Position numbers and translations under genes: made by a program
Shown here: piece by piece, positions 20,945 through 30,984 of the stretch
How positions within the stretch are numbered: position 1 is the first letter of the stretch
Layout: every line of letters starts with the position of its first letter
Assembly (NCBI GenBank): GCA_964020085.1
Contig: OZ026598.1
Span: 12,435,816-12,499,815 of the forward strand
Length of the DNA: 64,000 nucleotides
Source of the DNA: Micromussa lordhowensis
Taxonomy: Eukaryota; Cnidaria; Anthozoa; Scleractinia; Lobophylliidae
Reading direction: 5' to 3'
The notes under the pieces: generated by a model
Told to the model about the DNA's origin: nothing
The model's database searches: none
Seen by the model: only the letters and a program-made list of their open reading frames with translations

Positions 20945-21836
20945 CGTGTGTGTATTCATTTCAAATCTGTGTGTATTATTTTTGGATTCGCTAATAACAA
21001 GCAATAAAGTCTGTTAAGAAAACGCGTTGTCCAACAAATATTTATTGTCGTGTGTTGACAATTAATTAGCGGTCTGAACTTTTTATTGTTGTAATTTCAA
21101 TGGTAGAGCTGTCCCATGGGCTTTTCCATTGGAGTTTGTATGCAAATCTAGGGTTGAAAGAAGAGTTCAGTGCATGACTAACGGAGCTTGAGGTTCCAAC
21201 GTATTTATAATGAAAAAATCATATGACCTCTGGTACTAAAAATAATTCTATGACATCATTCTACCCATTTTAAGATTATGATGTAATACTTCTAATGACA
21301 CCCTACACACCCCTCCATCCCGATGACGTCACTATTTTATTTTTAGATTAATCACTTTTGATGACGTCAACCCCTCAGGTATTGTGACGTCACTATGTCC
21401 CTGTGTCCCTGTTAAGAAAACGCGTTGTCCAACAAATATTTATTGTCGTGTGTTGACAATTAATTAGCGGTCTGAACTTTTTATTGTTGTAATTTCAATG
21501 GTAGAGCTGTCCCATGGGCTTTTCCATTGGAGTTTGTATGCAAATCTAGGGTTGAAAGAAGAGTTCAGTGCATGACTAACGGAGCTTGAGGTTCCAACGT
21601 ATTTATAATGAAAAAATCATATGACCTCTGGTACTAAAAATAATTCTATGACATCATTCTACCCATTTTAAGATTATGATGTAATACTTCCAATGACACC
21701 CTACACACCCCTCCATCCCGATGACGTCACTATTTTATTTTTAGATTAATCACTTTTGATGACGTCAACCCCTCAGGTATTGTGACGTCACTGTGTCCCT
21801 GTGTCCCTGTTGGAGAACCCCTACTTTCCTACTACT
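20945..21836. repeat. Polinton right inverted repeat with internal tandem duplication
   Basis: The reverse complement matches the left arm. GTTAAGAAAACGCGTTGTCC occurs at 21013 and again at 21411, so about 398 bases are duplicated in tandem with very few differences. The duplicated part carries several GACGTCA boxes. The terminal ~27 bases (GGAGAACCCCTACTTTCCTA and CTACT) occur once, at the outer end. Confidence 0.85.
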
Positions 21837-21842
21837 TGTAAA

Positions 21843-21968
21843 ATTTATATTGAAAGGTCAAGGTATTTTTTCATTAGACGTAAACAAAATTCTCCGATTA
21901 CAAGTCACGCTAAACTCGTGCTATGCAAAGAATGTAATCAGATACTCCTTTTTTCGTATATTTGCTGA
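21843..21968 (+). pseudogene. 3' remainder of the ORF interrupted by the Polinton
   Basis: Immediately after the right target duplication, the phase continuing from 14820 stays open for 41 codons (IYIERSRYFFIRRKQN, ...LVLCKECNQILLF) to TGA at 21966-21968. A run this long by chance is possible in AT-rich DNA, so this supports but does not prove that the Polinton landed in an exon. The protein is not recognised. Confidence 0.4.
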
Positions 21969-22002
21969 AGGGCAGGAGAGTCACATTTTGCAGACAGTGT
22001 AA

Positions 22003-22052
22003 GTAACCGCGTTTTTTTAAAGTGCGGTTTACAACCGCACCGCGGTTCTTGT
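22003..22052. repeat. AACCGCG hairpin block
   Basis: AACCGCG, then AAGTGCGGTTTACAACCGCA followed by CCGCGGTTCTTG, resembles the units at 13101-13260 and folds on itself. It may mark the far end of an element that surrounds the Polinton. Confidence 0.6.
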
Positions 22053-22189
22053 TATTTATTACATTAATCTTCTGACAGTTTATTTCCTATCATTTGAACT
22101 TGAAAGTGGTGTCATGTTGATATGACTCCGAGACATTGTTTGTTATTATTGCTAATTTTGACTTGCTTGTGGATTACAAAACCTTTGCT

Positions 22190-22530
22190 TACATTGTATA
22201 ATGGTCGATATTTGCCTATTCTTTAGTGTCATTACACCCAAATATGCAGATATCATCAGCAACATATGTTAATGATACCATCCAGAAACTCATGTTGGCA
22301 ATCTTGGTACTTTTCTGGCCCTGAGGAGATACCAAAGGGCATATGCATGTGGCAATAGCCCTTTTTGGGCTCAGGAAAGTAGTGGCTTCCCTGGTGGGAC
22401 GTTGACCAGTAAGAACTCCAACTTTCCTTTTGCAGCAAAGTGTTACCTGGCCCTTTGGATGCAGGGTCTAATCTCCTTACGTACTGATTGTGGTCTTTGT
22501 CTTTGAAATCTAAACGGTGGGAAACAGCTT
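22190..22530 (-). mobile_element. Ty3/Gypsy RT fragment
   Basis: The minus strand reads KGYCHMHMPFGISSGPEKYQ, then CQHEFLDGIINIC, with a VADDI-like box in the next frame (about 22240-22220). These are the RT domain 4-5 motifs of Ty3/Gypsy. Upstream on the minus strand, DFKDKDHNQYVRRLDPAS-like residues (about 22510-22450) also fit pol. It is heavily frameshifted, with no LTRs. Confidence 0.7.
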
Positions 22531-22672
22531 TTGTAACACACTTTCAGGCATGGTATTACACAGTCCTACATGTAGATGCAGAGTGAATCTGGGCTTGTGA
22601 AACGTTTGTCTTGCCACCATGTACTAAGTGAAGATGAGAAAAGAATTTCCACCCTGTCTTCTTGCCATCCAT

Positions 22673-22820
22673 AATAGCTGTTATTGCAGTTGAGTCTGCG
22701 ATATAATGTTCTTTTGTTTAGAAATGCACGCAAACGAGGCGAAAGGGTCAATACAAAGCAGAATTGACCCTTTCGCCTCGTTTACATGTAAAACCACTGA
22801 TAACTGCGATAACAGCTATT
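22673..22820. repeat. Two-tier inverted repeat with a perfect 21-bp arm
   Basis: AAACGAGGCGAAAGGGTCAA plus T (22732-22752) is perfectly mirrored at 22763-22783 around a 10-base loop. An outer pair, AATAGCTGTTATTGCAGTT (22673-22691), is mirrored at 22802-22820 with one mismatch. Both pairs share a centre, so this is a fold-back structure, perhaps a small MITE. Confidence 0.85.
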
Positions 22821-22944
22821 GCAAAGGTAGTTGGACTGTTGATCCTCTCTTCACTTGCCCTGCTCTTGCAAGCACGCAAGAAGTGGCCAATGATCCGCAT
22901 TTATTGCAACTTTTGCCATATGCAGGGTCTAAACCTTTGCTTAA

Positions 22945-23190
22945 AATGTTAAACGGATACCCATTTCAATTAAACGGATGAGGAAACCGTTTAAACGCTT
23001 TGCCCAAATCATTAAACGGATACAAATTTTTTTGTAAATGGTTGAGAAAAGCGTTTAAACGGTTTGTCGAAAACATTAAACGGTTACTTGTATTTTGTAA
23101 ACGGATGAGAAAAGCGTTTAAATGCTTTTAAACAGATACTAAATGGTACTAAACGGTTTGTTCCATGAAACGGTTAAGCGTTAGTGGTGC
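22945..23190. repeat. TTTAAACGG minisatellite
   Basis: About ten degenerate units contain TTAAACGGAT, CGTTTAAACG or GTTTAAACGG, often as the palindrome CGTTTAAACG. It resembles the CGTTCGAACG array at 2330-2590 with a changed core. Confidence 0.85.
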
Positions 23191-23234
23191 TTTTCGCTTT
23201 CCAGGTCACATATCTGCTTCTAGAGATGTAGTGT

Positions 23235-23603
23235 CTACAACAAATGGGGCTTGATTCCGAATGCCCCGTGGCACCCGCTTACAAAATTTTTCTCAGGCAC
23301 ATCTCCTCCCACAATGATGTTAAACAGGCGCTTCGCGGTAGTAAAGCCCTCGACAAGCCTTTTCAAAATCGGCTGAGAACCATCAGGATCATTCTCTTTT
23401 TCTTCTTTGTGACTAAACTTCCCCACTGTATCTCTGCTAATGTTTTCTTCTTCAGAGACCTCTTCTCTGACGTTATCAAATTTAACTTCGTTTACTCTTC
23501 CATGTAGTCTAATACCAATCGCTTTGTGTGACTCGTCGAATTCACTGAGACTAACGAGATCATCAGTTATCAAGGGTATCATTATCTGAGCTGGAGTCCA
23601 CAT
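23235..23603 (-). CDS. Unrecognised 122-residue ORF, possibly an exon
   Basis: The frame reads ITDDLVSLSEFDESHKAIGI, is charged and not repetitive, and has no domain I recognise. Just upstream (23630-23580) another minus frame reads SKSEPVYVDSSSDNDTLDN, which looks like its natural continuation, so a frameshift is likely. It could be a decayed gene of a mobile element or an exon. Low confidence. Confidence 0.3.
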   Translation of the reverse strand: MWTPAQIMIPLITDDLVSLSEFDESHKAIGIRLHGRVNEVKFDNVREEVSEEENISRDTVGKFSHKEEKENDPDGSQPILKRLVEGFTTAKRLFNIIVGGDVPEKNFVSGCHGAFGIKPHLL

Positions 23604-23639
23604 ACACTGGCTCTGATTTACTCCCCTGCCGAAGTATAA

Positions 23640-24600
23640 TAGTGTAGGTAAGGAATCTTTAAAATTACAGCAAAGCCCATGTTATTGTCTAATTGCAATC
23701 GAAGTTTAAAAGAAATATTTCATCCAAAGATTTTGGGTGTGAACATCCTTAATTTAACCTTCTCAACTGGAAACATAGAAGTTAATTACTTACACCTGGT
23801 GTTCCGCCTTGGTTTGAATTTTCAAGTTTAGGAAACTTTGTAGTAATAACTTGCGTTAGGTTGAGCGTAAGCCTACTAGGGAAGTCCGGGGGCTTGGAAA
23901 GTTTTGATTTCAATAGAGCATTTTCATGTGACGTCATCAAATTCTTAAATCGAAAACTAAAGAGCCCCCACAGTTTTTATCCTCATCAGGTATAGGAAGT
24001 ACTAAATTTTTATCTGTTTACAACTTTCCATCTCAATAGGGACCTTCGTTTGGAAACTGGCGCATTTTGGATTTCAGAGTCATGGCGGTGCGTGACATAA
24101 AGCTACGACCGAGCTTGTCGGAAAATATGTATTCATCTCGTAATTTTTAGCCATTTAAGACATTATACAATGTAGTATTCGGAAAAGTGATCATTTAAAT
24201 GTTTGTTTGTTCCGTGCACATAATCAGTGTCCTAGATAACCAATGTAAGTTTGAGATGTTAACATTATACCTCAGGGGAACACAACATGCATGGCGGCTC
24301 CATACTGGGCTCTGTAAATACTTCAAACTACATTTGTTATCTGATCTTTAAATTCACTATCAAAACAATGAAATATCTTCCACTTTGGTACTACTGATGG
24401 ATGTTTCCTAAATAAACTACAAATCCAACAATTTTGCCTGAACTGCAGTTAACTCAACTGCTATTAACCTTGTATAAAACTGTAGTAGCGCAAGGGTAGG
24501 ATTGAAAAGTCATTTAATAAATGTTTCCACTTACATTCGCATGTTATTCCCCATGTATGCATGCGCGCCAACTTTCCCAATGGGAATTGTAATGACAACA
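23640..24600. other. No gene seen
   Basis: AT-rich sequence without a supported ORF, repeat or RNA gene. Confidence 0.4.
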
Positions 24601-24604
24601 ACAT

Positions 24605-25475
24605 GAACTTTATTTTACAGTTGTGAAAAGGCCTTTGTAGCCTGCAGTTAGCACAGCTATTCTAGGCAGGCTACTTAAACTGACACAGTATAATTGATAA
24701 GCTCTCTCACACACACACATACACACACACACGCACACAATGAAACAAATATTATGAGCGAATAAATAAAAATACATAATAGTAGTGATAATTAAGTAGT
24801 AGTTAAAACTAAACCAGAAACCCAGGTCAATGTAGCGCAAGTCAACATTCATCTCCTCAGTTTCAAGAATTTTCAAAAGAAGGTGAGTCAGCTTGCGTTT
24901 AAAAAGGTGCTTTCCTTATTAGCTTACGAAGTTCAGGGGGAATGCCATTCCATATTTTCGCACCAACTCTGGAGAAAGAAAGCAACTAGAATGAACCTGT
25001 TCGGAGCGAGTAAAAAGTTCAGAAATATTGGGAGGAGCACAACAATTTACGATGTCATGTAACATAGAGGCAACCAATTTGAAGTAGAGCATTTTTATCG
25101 GTAGAATTCCCGACCAAGCAAAAAGGGGAGCACTTTGAGATGTATAATTGGGAAAGTACATTAGATGAAGAACCCGCTTTTGTTTAAATGAGCATTCGCG
25201 GCTTGGCCCCAGGCAACTAGACCATAGGAGATATACCTGTCAATCATTGAGCGGTACAGTAAATGTTTAGAAGAGTAGTGCGTGATACCAAGTGTCTAAG
25301 CCTTGCAATAATACCGATACCTTTACTTATTTTCATGGAAATGTAGTTAATATGGTGCTTCCAAGAGAGATTACCGTCAATTAGAACACCTAGGTATTTC
25401 ACATATGTCTTACTATCAAGAGATACTAATTGCTCCGAGTTATTGTCAAGTAACTTTTGTCTGTTCAGGACTGAT
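24605..25475 (-). mobile_element. 5'-truncated LINE RT fragment
   Basis: The minus strand shows NNSEQLVSLDSKTYVKYLGV, then IDGNLSWKHHINYISMKISK (about 25470-25330), a canonical non-LTR RT segment. Nearer the 3' end, FSRVGAKIWNGIPPELRKLI and LTHLLLKILETEEMNVDLRY follow. Several frames are used, so it is dead. The 3' part contains an AC microsatellite (about 24709-24741). The clade is uncertain. Confidence 0.75.
24709..24741. repeat. (AC)n microsatellite
   Basis: CACACACACATACACACACA-type run with two interruptions, inside the LINE 3' region. Confidence 0.9.
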
Positions 25476-25479
25476 GAAA

Positions 25480-26840
25480 TTTAGAGGAGCATTTTTCTCC
25501 CTGAATTATCTTTTATTTTTGCGTTTTTGCTGCAAAAAGTGAGGGGGCTTAACCCCACCCGCCTCTCTGTCTGCTCTGTCCAGGAAACATTCTGATAAGG
25601 GATGGACCATAAGTTTTTGGAAATGGGAATGGGCAATTTTCTGTGACATGCATGGAAACACAATCGCAAAAATATTCGTGAAGAGCTAAGTGCCTAAGAA
25701 ATTACTTTGAGAAACTGCAGGAGTCACAAAGGCCTGACATTAAAATGATAAAAGCCTGTCAAGTCGCCCTCATTTTTCGTTAGAGATATTGAAGAAAAGC
25801 TTGGTTCAGACGAACAATGCTGCAAAGTCTTACTTGAAAAGTCTAAGAATCCATGATACAACCTTTTTTTGGAAAATTAGATTTCTTGTTTTAGCTAGAA
25901 TACCATTCAAAATGTGAGAAACACCCACCTTTTTGTTGATGTCTTTGTGCATGTCGTCAACACCCTTACGCTCATCCATCTTTCAGGCGCGAATTTGTGA
26001 TGCCATGGTGTCCTACATGTGGCTTAAGAGCAGGATATGGGTACAAAATCAGGCTTCCATGGTAACATAACAGAGATCAAGGCTGTTTATTTTTTATTGA
26101 TTTACTTGCTCTCGTTTCGGTGGTTTCGTTTTGGTCGTTTCACTTGTTTTGGTCTTTTCATTCCGTTATTTCGGGTTTTAGTACATACCAAACATCAGTG
26201 ACACACTTGGCTATTGCCTCATGTGCCACGTTTTTTTTTTCTTACCACATTTTAACATCCTCTGTGATCTATCTATTACTGAATAGACGCATGGCAACAT
26301 GGAATCTATTTGTTTATGTGATAAAGAAACGAACTACTATAGATAAAGCTTTTTTATTTCAAAATCTTGCAACATCTCGAAAGTTGGCCTTTGCCCACTT
26401 TAACGATCATGAAAAAAGCCATTTGACGTAACCTATTGTCCGTACAAAATGAAACGATCTCATTGGTTGCTATGTGTAGCAAAGAATTGTGATTGAAAAG
26501 TAATTTCATAAACACTTTGTTTATTGGGTTTGTTAAATTCGAGACAAAGCATGTCCAATTTCGTGTTTGGTTTTATGGTCTCGCTCGACTGCCAATTGAG
26601 ACTGCTTGAGTATTTTTTCATCTTCTAGCAAAGAAACGGCTTTTTCTTTCTTCTTCCTGCTTCTCGTACCTGATCTTTCACCCAGTGACGTAAAATATTA
26701 TCTTAATTCTCAAAACATTCTGCCATTTTAATACACAGAGGGGAAAACTTTGTAATGATAACGTCAGTGGTGCGTCTGTCCTGTGACCAGAGGCGAAAAC
26801 CAATCAAAATGCGAGAATAACTTGGGTTATTATATAATCC
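25480..26840. other. Intergenic; no supported gene
   Basis: Several short open frames on both strands lack recognisable domains or matching splice sites. No RNA gene was seen. Confidence 0.4.
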
Positions 26841-26841
26841 C

Positions 26842-26850
26842 CTATATAAA
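26842..26850 (+). promoter_or_regulatory. Candidate TATA box
   Basis: CCTATATAAACC lies about 145 bases upstream of the ATG at 26988. A perfect donor (CCA|GTAAGT, about 26925) and an acceptor (TTTCAG, about 26972) between them could define a 5' UTR intron. Position only; not tested. Confidence 0.35.
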
Positions 26851-26987
26851 CCACAATCTGGGTTACCGCGCGTCTGTACATGCATTAAAAAATACTTCTG
26901 TTCAGTTTCAATGGCAAATATCCAGTAAGTTCATGTATATGCAAATGCTCTTAAATTCAATTGTGTCTTTCAGAAAGTACATGTATT

Positions 26988-27718
26988 ATGGACCCCATTG
27001 ATCTATGGACAGCAAATATCAAGCCACAAGATTCATCAAGGTAATAATAGTTATAGTAATAGTTTATTCACAATTAATCACGCACAGAGAACAAACAAAG
27101 ATGACAACAATACATTGACGTCAGGTTCTTATTGTAGGCAGGCCTACACTTCTCATTGTAGGCAGGCCTACACTTCTCATGATTTGAAACATTTTGTTAA
27201 ATATTGTTCTTGCGTAATTGCTCCAGTAATTTACACTTGTAGTGTAAATCTTTAAAGTGGATAATGTTCACTTTGTCATCAACCTCGTGCCACTTCCAGT
27301 GAAGCAGCTCACAAGATTACACGACTGGAAAATATTAAAGTTGAAGAAATGGCTTTTTATCTTCTTGATTTTATGGTGAATTTACCGAGTGAAATAATAG
27401 TTTTGGTATGTGTTAAATATTTTGCAACTGTTGTACAAGACCTATTCATTTAAGCGTGACGATTTCATTAGAAATATCGACTGGACTAGGTCAAAACCTT
27501 CAATATCATGTTAAGTTCTGGTTGGTCCATTTCAGATTTGTTCATTAGTAATGTCATTTGATGGACAGGTTAGGATTGTCATGGCAACAGGAGTGTCATT
27601 TGCTGCAGTGGCCAATGCCCTGCTTACCGAGCACCACCTTCAAACAGTGTTCTGTGTGCACCTGTGTTGTTTTGTTATCTACTGCCACATGGGCTCACGT
27701 GTCTCACTTACACAATAA
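26988..27718 (+). CDS. Probable small three-exon gene, product unknown
   Basis: Three exons fit together without a break: 26988-27040 (MDPIDLWTANIKPQDSS, donor GTAATA), 27300-27405 (acceptor CACTTCCAG, donor GTATGT) and 27569-27718 (acceptor GATGGACAG, stop TAA). The phases match at both junctions and give 102 residues. Exon 2 encodes EAAHKITRLENIKVEEMAFY, and exon 3 encodes VRIVMATGVSFAAVANALLT, ending CHMGSRVSLTQ. The C-terminal half is hydrophobic with cysteines, but I cannot assign a family. Intron 1 contains a 26-base tandem duplication (27130-27180). It may be a host gene or a spliced element gene. Confidence 0.45.
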
Positions 27719-28305
27719 TGAATGTATATGAGAGAAAATTGCTTTGACAAATGGGCAGCATCCTTGGATCTTTTAAGCAACTATTGATGAAACACGATTT
27801 TGCATAGTTCTTATATCATTAGTGTGCAATTGGCTTATATATTATCCTTCTATCTTGTAATATTTTAGCCTAATGTGTTCATTAGACTCGTATACACTGT
27901 ATATTTTAGTTTTTTCTCAGACCATAAGTTTTCAGATCACAAGTACTCATTGTTATTCATTTTATTGCTATAATGATTTTAGGTGTATACAGGGCCCCTC
28001 AGGATAACAGCCACGTTGCTGATTGGGCCACCCTATCTTAAATAAAGTTCACATTCATTCATTCATTCATTCATTCATTCAGACAAGGCGAGCTGAGCTC
28101 TGCCTCAAACAAAGAAAGATTGAAGAAAGGAATGTGCTTTCCTTATTAAATGAGTGAGTGCTTTTTGCAAAAACGATTAAAAAACAGGGAAAAATTAACT
28201 CCAAACAGCTACATGTATAAGCACCCTCAAGACATACAATGTCTTCTGCTACAACACGGAAATCCCATTGGTAGTTTCGTCCTTATGCGTGCATGATTGT
28301 GCATA
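27719..28305. mobile_element. Retroelement 3' tail and flank
   Basis: About 27980-28080 reads GGCCCCTCAGGATAACAGCC, then GGGCCACCCTATCTTAAATA and AAGTTCACATTCATTC repeats. This resembles an L2-like LINE 3' UTR ending in an (ATTC)n tail at 28052-28080. The rest of the stretch shows no gene. Confidence 0.45.
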
Positions 28306-29876
28306 CGGTACCGCTCAAAGGTAAGTTACCACCTCTCGTCTCGTTTCTCATGAGACATTTCTCGTTTCTTGCGAGACGCGTCTCGTTTCTCTCGGGAATC
28401 ACTGATGCATTTAGTATGGCATATATTACGCGTAAGAAACCGGACATGACGTGTAACGGTTGCTGCTCTGCAGTTCGTTAGCAAAATCGATGGGACCGTC
28501 CAACATAAGATGTGCATCAGTTTTATATCTGCATAAACTACATGTATAAGAAGAATTACATGCATTTCAATTCATGCGAACACAAGGGCAAAGAGTTGAT
28601 TTTGCGAATCTTGTTCTCTATAATTTTTCAATCGTGATATTGTGAGTATTTTGGCACTAGATATCATATACTCATAATTCAGTTGCCTACATTTGTTTGT
28701 TCTCCAATAACCGCTAACTCAAACGACCACTAAATTTTGTGTAGGAGAAAAATGTTCCGACTTTCAACACGCGCCGGCGAGACAATTGTCTTTTCATGTA
28801 AATAGGACACAAAAGCGTCACGGAAATAATTAAAGAAATTATATCTCCGGTTCTGTGTGGTACAAATCATTCATTCAAACGCCAATTTAAAAAAAAAAAA
28901 CATATATCTCCGGTTCTGTGTGGTACAAATTGTTCATTCAAACGCCAATTTAAAAAAAAACATATAGCTTTAAAGACAGGAGTTTAAATCAAGGTTTCTG
29001 AGACGTGCCATTTGCAATACACTGTAGTTTCAATTTTTTTCTGCCAGGGAAAGTTTTGTCTATGGTAGGAGTCGGTATCGTAATGAACTTTCCCACACGT
29101 GAACGTAAACGCTAAAAATATCTCTGGTTCTATTTGGCATAAATCGTTCATTCAAACGCCAAAATACTATATCTTTGAAGACAGGGTTTTTAATCAAAGT
29201 TTCTGAGATGCGCCGTTTGCATTAATTGCAGATTTTTCTGCCAGGGAAAGTTTTGTCTAGCGGCACAAGACGACGAGTCGGTAGCGTAAAAAACTTTATC
29301 CGAAGGGTCACGGCAAACACGAAAAATATCTCCGTTCTATTTGGCATAAATTGTTCATTCAAACGCCAAAATACTATACCTTTAAAGACAGCAGTTTTAA
29401 ATCAAAGTTTCTGAGATGCGCCGTTTGCATTAATTTTAGATTCTTGTTCACAAGTTTGAATAAAATGTTAGTCAAGGTTTCATGATCAAAGTGCTGTGTC
29501 GCTTATTGTTCACAAGTTTGAATAAAATGTTAGTCCGAGTCGAGATTTCATGATCAAAGCGTGGTGTTGAATGTTCACAAGTTTGAATAAAATGTTAATC
29601 CGAGTCGAGGTTTCGTGATTAAAGCATGGTGTTGCTTGTTCACAAATTTGAATAAAATGTTGGTCGAGGTTTCAAGATTAAAGCATCGTTTCACATGTTT
29701 ACAAGTGTGAATAAAAAACGAGTCAAGGTTTGATGGTCAATCCATTCGCGTATTGTTACATGTACTTCCAGTGCACTCACAAGAAACGAGACACGTCTCG
29801 TTTGTCTCGAGACGAGTCTCGCGAGAAACGAGACGCGTCTCGCGAGACGGTGGTAACTTACCTTTGAGCGGTACTG
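28306..29876. mobile_element. TA-flanked inverted-repeat element, GAGACG type, 1.57 kb
   Basis: The left end TA-CGGTACCGCTCAAAGGTAAG and the right end CTTACCTTTGAGCGGTACTG-TA are inverted copies, continuing TTACCACC. Inside each end is a run of CGTCTCG/CGAGACG palindromes (28335-28395 and 29780-29850). The interior has four copies of an ATATCTCCGG...TTCATTCAAACG block (about 28840, 28900, 29115 and 29320) and five copies of a ~63-base unit starting TTCACAAGTTTGAATAAAAT (29440-29730). No transposase ORF. It is non-autonomous and of the same superfamily as 40366-44236. Confidence 0.8.
29440..29730. repeat. 63-base tandem repeat, about five units
   Basis: Units read TTCACAAGTTTGAATAAAAT, then GTTAGTC and AGGTTTCATGATCAAAG, with substitutions increasing toward 29730. 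They are internal to the 28306-29876 element. Confidence 0.85.
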
Positions 29877-30539
29877 TATGACACGGAAATCTTTTTTTTG
29901 TTTCTTGCAGTTGGATATCTATTAAAAACGATTTGCTTTAAAAGCTTTAAAAGCGCTGGAAAAATCTAAAAAGCATTTTTTTGCTATCGAAATATCCGCA
30001 AGTTGTCTTCAAATTTGTCCCAGTCATCACGCAGCCAAAATCGCACGTGATATCGGAACGTGACGTCACATTGTGTACCTTAATGCAACATCAAATATGG
30101 CAGAAAAGGGAAAGAAACTCAAAGGAGGAAGATGCTGCGTTGCTGGCGCCCCAAATAAAACAAGCTGTGGGAATAATTCACACACAGAGGGATTAAGATG
30201 CATCTCACCTTTCAATACACAATCTATCCACTACGAAGTACTGCAGAATCCTTTTATCAACAACAGACCTTTGCGGCAAAGGTACACAATGTGACGTCAC
30301 GAATAACTTCTCCGGCAATAAACTACGTCCCAGTCTCATGGACAAATTTGAAGGCAAATTGCGGGTATTTTGAAAGCAAAAAAAAATTATGTTTAGATTT
30401 TTCCAGCACTTTTAAAGCTTCAAATCGTTTTTAATAGATATCCAACTGCAAGAAACATGTTATCGTGGCTGTTAAGCGTCAAATCATCTTCTATAGATAT
30501 CCAACCGCAAGAAACAAGAGAAAAAATTATCGTGTCATA
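29877..30539. mobile_element. Deletion derivative of a THAP-transposase element
   Basis: Ends TATGACACGG... and ...CGTGTCATA are inverted, and the inner flanks (GTTTCTTGCAGTTGGATATC with CTATTAAAAACGATTTG) mirror each other over about 150 bases. The right end carries a second, partly duplicated copy of the terminus (about 30432-30470 and 30493-30539). The centre holds a THAP zinc-finger exon. The element begins exactly at the TA that closes the neighbouring 28306-29876 element. Confidence 0.7.
30097..30294 (+). pseudogene. THAP zinc-finger N-terminal exon fragment
   Basis: ATG at 30097 opens MAEKGKKLKGGRCCVAGAPN, then KTSCGNNSHTEGLR. The CCVAGAPNKTSC pattern and small-residue spacing match the first half of the C2CH THAP DNA-binding domain found at the N terminus of cnidarian DDE transposases. 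After about 35 residues similarity stops and the frame loses the downstream Cys-His pair, so the domain is incomplete. The transposase body is absent. Confidence 0.65.
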
Positions 30540-30984
30540 TGCACTTTAAAGATCAGACACATGTTCCGCTGTTGTAATTGACTTCTAAAAGAGGTCTAAA
30601 AGTTCTTGGAACAATGGCATGTGCTTATTTTCTTTTTTACCTTTTAAAGGCTTTTTAATCTTGCCCATCAAAATTCTGATGATTTGACAACATCTAACTA
30701 TGGCATTCATGGTCTGGAAAATGAAAAACAAATTGAATCTTTAAATCCGAACCAAAAACAAAATTACAGTTACATGTACTCTCAATGTCAGCAAGCATGT
30801 GAAAGAAACCACAAGCAGTGCATGCATTGTTGCATCAACATGGTCATAGAACTACCCTCTGGTCCGAGGTGTTTGGAGCTACTTTGAATACCACCCCCAA
30901 TGATTTCTAGAGTGTCTGGTTGCAAGCTGGCCACGCTGGTTTTGTATTGAGGTGTTGTTGTTTAAGTGCAAATGCCTATAAAAT
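30540..30984. other. No gene seen
   Basis: An open frame at 30684-30887 lacks a recognisable domain. Nothing else could be supported. Confidence 0.35.

Larger units (their letters stand above)
14821..21836. mobile_element. Polinton/Maverick (adintovirus-like) relic
   Basis: The element begins AGTAGTAGGAAAGTAGGGG and ends with its inverse, CCCCTACTTTCCTACTACT. That is the AG...CT terminus known for Polintons. It is flanked by cgtaaa (14815-14820) and tgtaaa (21837-21842), a near-perfect 6-bp target duplication, the size Polinton integrase makes. Long inverted repeats enclose a minus-strand packaging ATPase and plus-strand small virion-type genes. Typical Polintons are 15-25 kb; this one is 7.0 kb, and I found no PolB, integrase, protease, major or minor capsid gene. 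It is a deletion derivative carrying later insertions and tandem duplications, and is not functional as read. Confidence 0.85.

Noticed and set aside
13101..22052. A single transposon bounded by AACCGCG blocks and carrying the Polinton
   Set aside because: Suggestive placement, but the two blocks are not clean inverted termini and no target duplication was found; kept only as a note.
29440..29730. Possible CRISPR-like array (regular ~63-base units)
   Set aside because: Units are contiguous with no unique spacers and lie inside a eukaryotic transposon.
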